Below are positions 1-5,956 of a DNA stretch of 19,879 bases, piece by piece. The DNA is from Oscillospiraceae bacterium (lineage in GTDB: Bacteria > Bacillota_A > Clostridia > Oscillospirales > Oscillospiraceae). The notes beneath the pieces were generated by a model, which saw nothing but the letters and a program-made list of their open reading frames with translations, ran no database searches and was not told where the DNA came from. The stretch is from the NCBI GenBank assembly GCA_017415945.1, contig JAFQDR010000170.1, positions 1-19,879 on the forward strand. Direction: 5' to 3'. The position numbers were made by a program, and so were the translations under genes. How positions within the stretch are numbered: position 1 is the stretch's first letter; each line of letters opens with the position of its first letter.

Positions 1-2
1 GA

Positions 3-656
3 CACCGCTTGGTTTTACTGGCTGTTGGGCTGTTTTTGGCGGTTTCCGAGGTGTATAAGCAGCTGTTCCACACCTATTACCTGAACCATGGACTTTATAA
101 TTGGAGTATCCTGCCCTTTCAGCTGTGCAGTGTACCAATGTATCTTTGTCTGATTCTGGCGGTGCTGCCTCGGTGTCGGATGTCCGAAACCATGGAGACC
201 TTTTTGGGAACCTACAATCTGCTGGGCGGTCTGATGGCATTGCTGGTGCCGCCGGGGCTGTGCCACGAATATTGGACGCTGACGCTCCATGCGTTTCTGT
301 GGCATTTGCTGCTGGTTTTTCTTGGCTTCTACCTGACCTTCAGTGGTCGGGCGAATTATGGTACCGCTGCTATGAAACGGGCCACGGGCTTGTTTGTTTT
401 GCTGTGTGCCTTTGCTGTTTTTATCAATATGCTGCTGGGAGAGGTGTCCGCGGGGGCGGTGAATCTGTTCTATTTGGGCCCGTCGCCGACCCCTCAGCCC
501 GTGTTTAAAACCATCACGGTATATGTGGGATGGAAGATCACCGCAGTGCTGTATATGGGATGCATCTGCTTGGGAGCGTACATAGTATCTCGGTGTATGG
601 AGTATGTAAATATTTACAGTAAGTACATAAATGAGAGACAAATGCATCTTGTGTGA
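3..656 (+). CDS. YwaF/TMEM164-like integral membrane protein, 5' partial
   Basis: The reading frame is open to the window's left edge, so the true start lies upstream; a TTG at 9 is in frame but has no visible ribosome site. The visible 216 or so residues hold about five or six hydrophobic membrane segments with short polar loops. The segment EVYKQLF followed by NWSILPFQLCS and an acidic-poor, Pro/Trp-containing loop resembles the YwaF family (TIGR02206, related to TMEM164), whose function is poorly defined. The protein ends in a short basic cytoplasmic-type tail (YSKYINERQ). The next gene is 261 bases downstream behind its own likely promoter, so the two are probably not co-transcribed. Family assignment is by motif memory and is moderate; membrane location is clear. 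Confidence 0.7.
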   Translation, partial: HRLVLLAVGLFLAVSEVYKQLFHTYYLNHGLYNWSILPFQLCSVPMYLCLILAVLPRCRMSETMETFLGTYNLLGGLMALLVPPGLCHEYWTLTLHAFLWHLLLVFLGFYLTFSGRANYGTAAMKRATGLFVLLCAFAVFINMLLGEVSAGAVNLFYLGPSPTPQPVFKTITVYVGWKITAVLYMGCICLGAYIVSRCMEYVNIYSKYINERQMHLV

Positions 657-774
657 GGATGACAACTGTGGTAAAATGGAATAGATTCTTAATGTAATAT
701 ATTAGAAACCGACATATTTGGCTAAATTGTTGAGTTTTTTGTATGAGTTGCACAAAACCGGATTTGATATTTTT

Positions 775-804
775 GTGACAATGTAGAAAGTAATGCAACA
801 CAAT
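775..804 (+). promoter_or_regulatory. Candidate promoter of the CoA-transferase/SDR unit
   Basis: GTGACA (775-780) and CACAAT (799-804) are separated by 18 bases and match sigma-A boxes at 5/6 and 4/6. They lie in the AT-rich 657-917 gap ahead of the CoA-transferase, giving a leader of about 105 bases. The boxes are weaker than others in this window, so this call is tentative. Confidence 0.35.
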
Positions 805-851
805 ATTTCGCTATTGATTTTTTCACAACAAATGTTAGAATTGTGTTGTGA
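796..851. promoter_or_regulatory. Nested inverted repeats, candidate operator
   Basis: CAACACAAT (796-804) is the exact reverse complement of ATTGTGTTG (840-848). Within the same stretch TCACAACA (823-830) is the exact reverse complement of TGTTGTGA (844-851), with a 13-base spacer. The sites overlap and follow the candidate -10 box, as expected for a repressor operator or a foldable leader. The regulator is unknown. Confidence 0.4.
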
Positions 852-917
852 TTTTTGAGGACGTAAACAGCTGCGGTGCTGACCGCAGTAAAAATAAATA
901 TTGAAAGGAAGTTACGA

Positions 918-2255
918 ATGAAAGTTTTTAACAACCCTCTGTCTCAGTCCTTTGCAAACTATCCTCAGTTTGGCGTTCTGAAGGGCGTTAAGGTATTCGT
1001 TACCGCTACCAACATCGCAGGCCCCTTCGCAGGCTCTCTGATGGCTGAAATGGGCGCACAGGTTCTGCGTGCAGAAGCTCCCAACATCGCTTGCACCACC
1101 CGTGGTACCACCGCTTGCGCACAGCTGCACAGAAACGAATACTCCATCACCCTGAACACCGCTACCAAGCGCGGCCAGGCTCTGTTCAAGAAGGCTATCG
1201 AATGGGCTGACATTTGGATCGAAGCAGGTCGTCCCGGCGGCTATGACAAGCGCGGTCTGTCCGATGAAGTTTGCTGGGAAATCAACCCCAAGCTGTCCAT
1301 CGTTCACGTTTCCGGCTACGGTCAGTTCGGCCCCTACAAGAACAAGGCTTCTTACGACGTTTCCGGTCAGGCTATGGGCGGCTACATGTACATGAACGGC
1401 GTATCCCCCACCTCCGGCCCCCTGAAGGTCAACCCCTACCTGTCTGACTATGTCACCGCTTACAACGCTTGCATCTGCGCTCTGGCAGGTCACATCCACG
1501 CTCTGAAGTGGGGCGAAGGCGACTCCGCTGACGTAGCTCAGTACGACAACATGTTCCGTCTGCTGGACAACTACCCCACCGTATGGTTCAACAAGGAAAT
1601 GCCCAAGAACGGCGAACCCGTTAAGCTGCGTACCGGCAACAAGCACGATATGTCCGCTTGCTTCTCCTTCTATGACACCGCTGACGGCGGCGCAATCTTC
1701 GTTGCAATCGTAGGTCAGGGCCCCGTAGAACGCGGCTTCCCCATCATCGGCATGGGCAAGGTCGGCGAAGGCGACATTCCTCCCAAATGCACCGGCTTCC
1801 CCCTGTTCGATCCTCGCGGCGCAAAGGCAGAAAAGCTGCTGGAAGAATTCTGCCTGGCACGTACCGCTAAGGAACTGGAAGAAATCTTCGAAGCTGCAGG
1901 CATCCCCTGCCAGAGAGCTTACACTCCTCAGGACATCTACGAAGATCCTCAGTTCGCAGCTCGCGAAAATATCGTAAAGTGGGAAGACCAGGTCTTCGGC
2001 GAAATGGAAGGCATCGGTATCACCAACATCTTCAAGAAGAACCCCTCCGACATCGTCTGCGCAGCTCCTCTGTTCGGCGAACACAACCGCGAAGTATTCG
2101 CAATGTGGGGCCTGTCCGAAGAAGAAATCGACGATATGTACGCAAAGGGCGAAGCTGCTCAGTGGTCCGCTGCTGACACCGCTCGCAACAAGATGCTGAA
2201 GGAATGGGGCTACTTCTGGGATCCCGACCGTCAGTGCGCACGCATCGGCCTGTAA
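918..2255 (+). CDS. CaiB/BaiF-type class III acyl-CoA transferase
   Basis: A 445-residue cytoplasmic enzyme of the family III CoA-transferases, which move CoA between carboxylic acids through an aspartyl-CoA intermediate. The start at 918 is chosen over an upstream in-frame ATG at 876 because AAAGGAAG sits six bases before it. FGVLKGVKVF and NIAGPFAGSLMAEMGA (residues 18-47) match the N-terminal fold; the expected catalytic Asp is D177 in NPYLSDY. GLSDEV..EINPKLSIVHVSGYGQ (113-136), RTGNK (238-242), FSFY (249-252) and RGFPIIG (272-278) resemble BaiF/BaiK of bile-acid 7-dehydroxylating clostridia and E. coli CaiB as I remember them. Length fits that family (about 400-450). It precedes an SDR gene by 180 bases, probably as one unit. 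Glu codons are almost all GAA, indicating very high expression. Family is secure; the acid substrate is unknown (bile acid, carnitine-like or other). Confidence 0.9.
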   Translation: MKVFNNPLSQSFANYPQFGVLKGVKVFVTATNIAGPFAGSLMAEMGAQVLRAEAPNIACTTRGTTACAQLHRNEYSITLNTATKRGQALFKKAIEWADIWIEAGRPGGYDKRGLSDEVCWEINPKLSIVHVSGYGQFGPYKNKASYDVSGQAMGGYMYMNGVSPTSGPLKVNPYLSDYVTAYNACICALAGHIHALKWGEGDSADVAQYDNMFRLLDNYPTVWFNKEMPKNGEPVKLRTGNKHDMSACFSFYDTADGGAIFVAIVGQGPVERGFPIIGMGKVGEGDIPPKCTGFPLFDPRGAKAEKLLEEFCLARTAKELEEIFEAAGIPCQRAYTPQDIYEDPQFAARENIVKWEDQVFGEMEGIGITNIFKKNPSDIVCAAPLFGEHNREVFAMWGLSEEEIDDMYAKGEAAQWSAADTARNKMLKEWGYFWDPDRQCARIGL

Positions 2256-2259
2256 TTGA

Positions 2260-2368
2260 TTGCTTCGCAAATGAAGCAAAACAGTTTGCTGTTTGAGCTG
2301 GAAGACAAACGGTAAATTTACTTAAAGCTTAAGGCGCAGGGGCGTTTTGGAAGAGCGCCCCTGTGTTT
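2260..2368 (+). terminator. Stem-loops between CoA-transferase and SDR
   Basis: A small hairpin TTGCTTC/GAAGCAA (2260-2266/2273-2279) directly follows the stop codon. A stronger one, CAGGGGCG/CGCCCCTG (2337-2344/2356-2363), is followed by only three T before the tract breaks. This suggests partial termination, or an mRNA 3'-end stabiliser that sets a transferase:SDR ratio, rather than a full terminator. I see no strong new promoter before the SDR. Confidence 0.55.
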
Positions 2369-2435
2369 GAAAAACATTCCCCGGATGGAAGAAAAGAAAT
2401 CATAAACGTTACAAAATCGAAAGGAAGTATTTATT

Positions 2436-3197
2436 ATGGGTAGACTCGATGGAAAAGTATGTCTGGTAACCGCTTGCACTCGCGGTATTGGCCGCGCAAT
2501 CGCCGATCTGTTTGTTGATGAAGGCGCTATCGTATGGTACGCAGTTCGTAACCTGGTTACCGGTCAGGCTGCTGTTGACGCTGCAAACGCACGCATTGGC
2601 GAAGAACGCGCAAAGCTGGTTTACTTTGAAGCTTATGAACCCGAAACCCACCGCTCCATGATCAACAAGTGCCTGGAAGTTGAAGGCAGACTGGACGTTC
2701 TGGTTAACAACTTCGGCGAATCCAACCCCCGCAAGGACCTGGACATCATGAAGTGCACCTACGAAGAATTCGAAAAGACCGTACGTATCGACCTGGCTAC
2801 CGTATTCAATGCTTGCCAGGAAGCTATCAACAAGGCAATGCTGCCCCAGAAGTCCGGCTCCATCATCAACATCGGCTCCGTTGCTGCTGTTTGCCCCGAC
2901 AAGACTCAGGTTGGCTACGGCGTTGCTAAGCAGGGCATCAACCACCTGTCCAAGCAGATGGCTCGTCAGGTTGCTCACGCTAACATCCGTGTTAACGTTC
3001 TGAACCCCGGCATCATCGCTACCGAAGCTGTTGCAAAGCACCTGACCCCCGAAACTCAGGCTCGCTACACCACCAACTGCATGATCAAGCGTCTGGGCGA
3101 TCCCATCGACTGCGCTTACATGGCTCTGTACCTGGCTTCCGACGAATCCAAGTATGTTACCAGCCACGTCATGAACATCTCCGGCGGCTGGCTGTAA
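2436..3197 (+). CDS. Short-chain dehydrogenase, 7-alpha-HSDH-like
   Basis: A 253-residue classical SDR, expected to be a cytoplasmic NAD(P)-linked alcohol/ketone oxidoreductase. The nucleotide motif is TACTRGIG (12-19), with Ala replacing the usual first Gly, followed by R38 after strand 2; T15, R16 and R38 coincide with residues I recall as 2'-phosphate contacts in Clostridium absonum 7-alpha-hydroxysteroid dehydrogenase, so NADP(H) is likely. NNFG (91-94) and KDLD (100-103) also echo that clade. Catalytic residues are S148, Y161 and K165 (YGVAK). The protein ends at SGGWL, about ten residues short of those HSDHs, lacking the C-terminal tail near the substrate pocket. AAAGGAAG precedes the ATG by nine bases. 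Codon bias equals that of the preceding CoA-transferase, so they are probably expressed together. SDR fold is certain; steroid activity is only a hypothesis. Confidence 0.88.
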   Translation: MGRLDGKVCLVTACTRGIGRAIADLFVDEGAIVWYAVRNLVTGQAAVDAANARIGEERAKLVYFEAYEPETHRSMINKCLEVEGRLDVLVNNFGESNPRKDLDIMKCTYEEFEKTVRIDLATVFNACQEAINKAMLPQKSGSIINIGSVAAVCPDKTQVGYGVAKQGINHLSKQMARQVAHANIRVNVLNPGIIATEAVAKHLTPETQARYTTNCMIKRLGDPIDCAYMALYLASDESKYVTSHVMNISGGWL

Positions 3198-3257
3198 TTT
3201 AATTTTTGAATTGTATTGTTGGTCTCATCCTCGATCAACTCCCTTTCAATATGCGAG

Positions 3258-3290
3258 AAGGCATCGTCTCTTGTGGGCGGTGCCTTTTTG
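3258..3290 (+). terminator. Intrinsic terminator after the SDR
   Basis: AAGGCATCG (3258-3266) pairs with CGGTGCCTT (3278-3286), including one G-T pair, and is followed directly by TTTTTG. It ends the transferase/SDR unit about 60 bases after the stop codon. Confidence 0.8.
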
Positions 3291-3324
3291 TTTTCCATTC
3301 GCACAAGCGAATGGAAAACAAAAA
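3285..3324. repeat. 17-bp perfect inverted repeat overlapping the terminator T tract
   Basis: TTTTTGTTTTCCATTCG (3285-3301) is the exact reverse complement of 3308-3324, with a six-base loop. Its left arm contains the T tract of the preceding terminator. It may be a palindromic repeat that landed there or a second-stage hairpin protecting the 3' end. Confidence 0.6.
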
Positions 3325-3416
3325 CATACAGCGGAGGATAGAGGATGCGTTTTTCGTAGAGGGCGGCGCCCACGATGCCCCGATATTTTACCACCGTACC
3401 GAAATCATCTTCCCTT

Positions 3417-3523
3417 GTAGGGGCGGATATCATCCGCCTCAAATGTATGTTGATTTACGCAGCCACGGCTATAAACCGCTCCATCCTACTGCGCAGGTGC
3501 GGGCGGATACTATCCGCCCCTAC
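3417..3523. repeat. Miniature repeat with 13-bp terminal inverted repeats
   Basis: GTAGGGGCGGATA (3417-3429) is the exact reverse complement of 3511-3523. Each end is itself a hairpin: GGCGGAT-ATC-ATCCGCC on the left and GGGCGGAT-ACT-ATCCGCCC on the right. Further partial copies flank it (GGGCGGCGCCC near 3361 and GCCCCTAC near 3590). The gene-free stretch 3198-3646 is thus mostly terminators and decayed repeat units. The 115-codon frame across it (3206-3553) has no ribosome site and translates the repeat. Confidence 0.65.
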
Positions 3524-3611
3524 GGGATGTTGCGTCTGACCAACATTTGCTAAATGGATATGCGATGTAAAAACGGGTGATCGATGATTGCCCCTACATA
3601 ATGCATATATG

Positions 3612-3640
3612 AAAAAAGACACGGAGAAATTTCCGTGTCC
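3612..3640 (-). terminator. Intrinsic terminator of the minus-strand YcxB-like gene
   Basis: On the minus strand GACACGGA and TCCGTGTC (plus-strand 3632-3639 and 3618-3625) form an eight-pair stem followed by TTTTTT. It lies seven bases after the stop codon. Confidence 0.88.
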
Positions 3641-3646
3641 TTTGGA

Positions 3647-4135
3647 TTATTTTCGGATGATTTTGCCTTCGAAAAGGGCTTCGAATTCTTCGAGAGAGCC
3701 TTTTGTCAGCAGGTCTTTCTGGCAAAGCAAGGGTACGCTTGTGTAGTGACCGAAGGGGAAGCGGATGTCGTAATAATCGCCGCAGTCGTACACGACCTTC
3801 ACGTGCTCAATGCGCTTGCTGTCGGTATGCTTGTCACTGACCAGAAGGATGTAGTCTTCTTCTGTGTAGATGCGATTGGGCATATATTCTCGTTTGCCTT
3901 TTGCGCTTCCGGGAAACTTTGGCATAAGGTATATCAGCATCAAAAGGACGGAATATACGATCAATAGCCATCGAAGCTCGAACAGGGGGGTGGCAAAGAC
4001 ACCGAGCCCGATCCATAGGGTGGTGGGGATAGAAAGAACTAAGATGGCTAACAAGGTAATTTGTTCGCTTCGTGCATTTTTGCTCATATACTGTTGTTCC
4101 GCTGCGCCGCTGAGCTTGCCATTGAATTCGATCAT
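3647..4135 (-). CDS. YcxB-like small membrane protein
   Basis: A 162-residue protein with two closely spaced hydrophobic segments (about residues 26-48 and 54-71) and a polar C-terminal domain of about 85 residues rich in beta-type sequence (REYMPNRIYTEEDYILL, then VKVVYDCGDYYDIRF). This layout resembles the YcxB family of Bacillus, whose role is not established; a second member with the same plan is encoded at 18385. The start is fixed by AGGAGG six bases before the ATG. It is a single-gene unit with its own promoter (4184-4212) and terminator. No catalytic motif is visible. Membrane location is clear, family moderate, function unknown. Confidence 0.7.
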   Translation of the reverse strand: MIEFNGKLSGAAEQQYMSKNARSEQITLLAILVLSIPTTLWIGLGVFATPLFELRWLLIVYSVLLMLIYLMPKFPGSAKGKREYMPNRIYTEEDYILLVSDKHTDSKRIEHVKVVYDCGDYYDIRFPFGHYTSVPLLCQKDLLTKGSLEEFEALFEGKIIRK

Positions 4136-4183
4136 GTGCTGCCTCCTTTTCTGTATCGTGTGTAAATGACCTTTGTTTTCCTC

Positions 4184-4212
4184 ATTATACCATTTTTTCG
4201 GATTGCTGTACA
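4184..4212 (-). promoter_or_regulatory. Extended -10 promoter of the YcxB-like gene
   Basis: On the minus strand the -10 box is TGGTATAAT (perfect hexamer 4184-4189 with the TGn extension) and the -35 is TGTACA (4207-4212) at 17 bases. The leader to the ATG is about 40 bases. Confidence 0.75.
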
Positions 4213-4263
4213 GCGGAGGAGATCAACGATTTGTAAATGATGATGAGAAGGGGCGAGGATATG

Positions 4264-4357
4264 AAAAGACAAGGGGACGGTTCTCAGTCTGATCAACGAA
4301 GGCAATGCATATCAAACATTTCCGCTATCAGACAGAAAACCGTCCCCGTTGTCTTTT
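4264..4357. repeat. GGGGACGG palindromic element (REP/MITE-like)
   Basis: Two near-perfect complementary arms of about 30 bases (about 4264-4293 and 4327-4357) carry AAAAGACAAGGGGACGGTT on the left and its close complement on the right, around a loop of about 33 bases. The GGGGACGGTTCTC motif is widespread in Firmicute intergenic regions as I remember, sometimes near REP-associated transposases; none is here. The right arm supplies the stop codon of the adjoining LRR gene. Confidence 0.7.
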
Positions 4358-5822
4358 ACGGAGGCGTTAATCCAAGAGATTCGAAGGTGATCTCCTCTCT
4401 CAGATGACCCTTGCCGTCCTTGGAGAAATCCCATGTGTCATAGCCGAAGCGGGCTCGCACCAAGGTGTACACAGAGCTCTTGACCGGCTCCCCGTCCTTG
4501 GGGAACTCGGTGTATCGCCAGCCGTAGTCTGTGGGGTCCCCTGTGAAGTAGATGTAGTTTACGATGCAGTCGGGATGCAGCTCCTTCACACGCTGTACCT
4601 CTGCCTTGGGAATGTAGCTCATGGTACACCACAGCCAGCGCAGGTTGGGCATATTGTCGGTGAAAGCCAGACTGGTCAGCTTGGGCAGGTTGCTGACGTT
4701 CAGATACTTCATATTTGTCAGTCCCGACAGGTGAACCATATCCTCATCGGTCAAGGGATTGTTGGTGAAGATTTCCAGATACTCCAGCTTCTTGCAGTTT
4801 GCAATGCCGCTGATGTCGCTGAGCTCGTTCAGTGCTACGATGGCCATTTCCAGATCGGGCATATAGTTCATGAAGTCCAGATTGGTGAAGTGGTTGTGGC
4901 CAAGGTCAATGTACTTGCATTCGGTGAAGTACTTCAGCAGGGCCACCTCGTCGGAGTTCAGATTCCATGTTGCCCAGATTTTGTAGGTATCGGTGAGGGC
5001 GTCGTTGTTGCCGAAGAACACACGCCACACTACCTTGCATTGGGGCGCCAGATCCTCGCGGAGCCTTGCGGTGGCCTCGTCGGAGGTCTTACAGGTGTCC
5101 AGCTGCAGGTGGGTCAGCTTCTTCATAATGGGCATGACCTTGCGGAATTCATCCAGACCGCTGTCACGGATGGGGGTCTTTACGTAGTCCAGCCGTTCCA
5201 TATCCGTGGTGACGATTTTGCCGAACAGTTCAAACTTATACCGCAGCAGCAGCTCGGGCAGCTCCGTCTGCAGCTCCAGAACCTCATCCAAGGTCAGCGT
5301 TACCTGTCCGTCGGGGTCCACCAGCAGGATGGATCGCAGGGCGGGCAGGGTGTTCAAAAGCTCCGCGTGCTTTGCGATCTTGCCGTATGTGCAGTCGGAC
5401 AGGTCAAGCTCTGCGGCATTGGCGGGATATTCCCTGCCGTCGAGGGTGAAGGCAGTGTACACAAGCTCTGCTTTGGGGAAGGCCTTCAGCATGGTCAGCA
5501 GCTCTTTTTCCGTGGGGATAAAGTCCAGCAGAATGGGGACGGTCTCGGGCAGCAGCGCAGCCTGCTCTGCCATGCTGTAGCACTGATCCCCTGCGGTGAG
5601 GATGATGTTTTCGGTTCGCTCGTCAATGACCAGAGGCTCCGCCCCGCCGTAGACGGTGACGGAATAGGTGACACGCTTGTGGGGGTTGGCTTCCACATAG
5701 GCAGCGATCTCGCTGTAGGGGGTGCCCGTCAGATCCTTTTGGGTGTACAGCAGCAGGCTGCACACAACAACGATGCAGGCTAAAACAGCAAACAGGATGG
5801 GCTCGATTCTTTCTCGTTTCAT
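4356..5822 (-). CDS. Membrane-anchored leucine-rich-repeat protein A
   Basis: A 488-residue protein with an N-terminal signal anchor (residues 9-27, basic MKRER before it), so the bulk should be extracytoplasmic. A region starting DLTGTPYSEI and VTYSVTVYGG follows, then a beta/alpha section and irregular leucine-rich repeats over about 210-430 (for example LTHLQLDTCKTSD, CKYIDLGHNHFTNLDF, LEYLEIFTNNPLTDEDM, MKYLNVSNLPKLTSLAF). There is no Cys lipobox, LPXTG or enzyme motif. It is a tandem paralog of the gene at 5957-7417, of equal length with conserved blocks such as LREDL/LREDF, TNLDF, LTSLAFTDNM/LRSLAFTDNM and LHPDC. AAGGAG lies nine bases before the ATG. It has its own consensus promoter although the paralog is directly upstream. 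A role in surface recognition or adhesion is inference; function is unknown. Confidence 0.8.
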   Translation of the reverse strand: MKRERIEPILFAVLACIVVVCSLLLYTQKDLTGTPYSEIAAYVEANPHKRVTYSVTVYGGAEPLVIDERTENIILTAGDQCYSMAEQAALLPETVPILLDFIPTEKELLTMLKAFPKAELVYTAFTLDGREYPANAAELDLSDCTYGKIAKHAELLNTLPALRSILLVDPDGQVTLTLDEVLELQTELPELLLRYKFELFGKIVTTDMERLDYVKTPIRDSGLDEFRKVMPIMKKLTHLQLDTCKTSDEATARLREDLAPQCKVVWRVFFGNNDALTDTYKIWATWNLNSDEVALLKYFTECKYIDLGHNHFTNLDFMNYMPDLEMAIVALNELSDISGIANCKKLEYLEIFTNNPLTDEDMVHLSGLTNMKYLNVSNLPKLTSLAFTDNMPNLRWLWCTMSYIPKAEVQRVKELHPDCIVNYIYFTGDPTDYGWRYTEFPKDGEPVKSSVYTLVRARFGYDTWDFSKDGKGHLREEITFESLGLTPP

Positions 5823-5854
5823 GGAGGGGTTCTCCTTGGTTTCGTAATGGTACT

Positions 5855-5883
5855 ATTATAGGCGTATTGGGAAACCCTGTCAA
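5855..5883 (-). promoter_or_regulatory. Consensus sigma-A promoter of LRR gene A
   Basis: On the minus strand TTGACA (5878-5883) and TATAAT (5855-5860) are both perfect and spaced by 17 bases. The leader is about 25 bases, with AAGGAG at 5832-5837. Confidence 0.92.
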
Positions 5884-5918
5884 CGACTACGGTGAGGCAG
5901 GGGGCTAATGTGCATGAA

Positions 5919-5939
5919 GGACAGCCGTAAGGGCTGTCC
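5919..5939. repeat. Hairpin repeat between the LRR genes, possible terminator
   Basis: GGACAGCC (5919-5926) pairs with GGCTGTCC (5932-5939), followed on the plus strand by CTACGGG. It looks like a short clostridial palindromic repeat. On the minus strand it lies 18 bases after the stop of LRR gene B but has no T tract, so termination would be weak. Confidence 0.5.
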
Positions 5940-5956
5940 CTACGGGTGCGGAAGGT

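Noticed and set aside
912..2279. 455-codon open frame antisense to the CoA-transferase
   Set aside because: It mirrors the strongly biased codons of the real gene, has no ribosome site and gives a low-complexity protein without motifs.
918..3197. A complete bile-acid 7-dehydroxylation operon
   Set aside because: Only BaiF-like and HSDH-like genes are present; ligase, flavoprotein oxidoreductases, dehydratase and BaiG-type transporter are absent from the window.
3417..3523. Possible CRISPR or tandem repeat array
   Set aside because: There are inverted, not regularly spaced direct, repeats and no unique spacers or cas genes.
3206..3553. 115-codon open frame after the SDR
   Set aside because: It crosses a terminator and two palindromic repeats and has no ribosome site, so it is translated repeat sequence.
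4404..5783. 459-codon open frame antisense to LRR gene A
   Set aside because: The sense strand has promoter, ribosome site, anchor helix and a paralog; the antisense frame has none.
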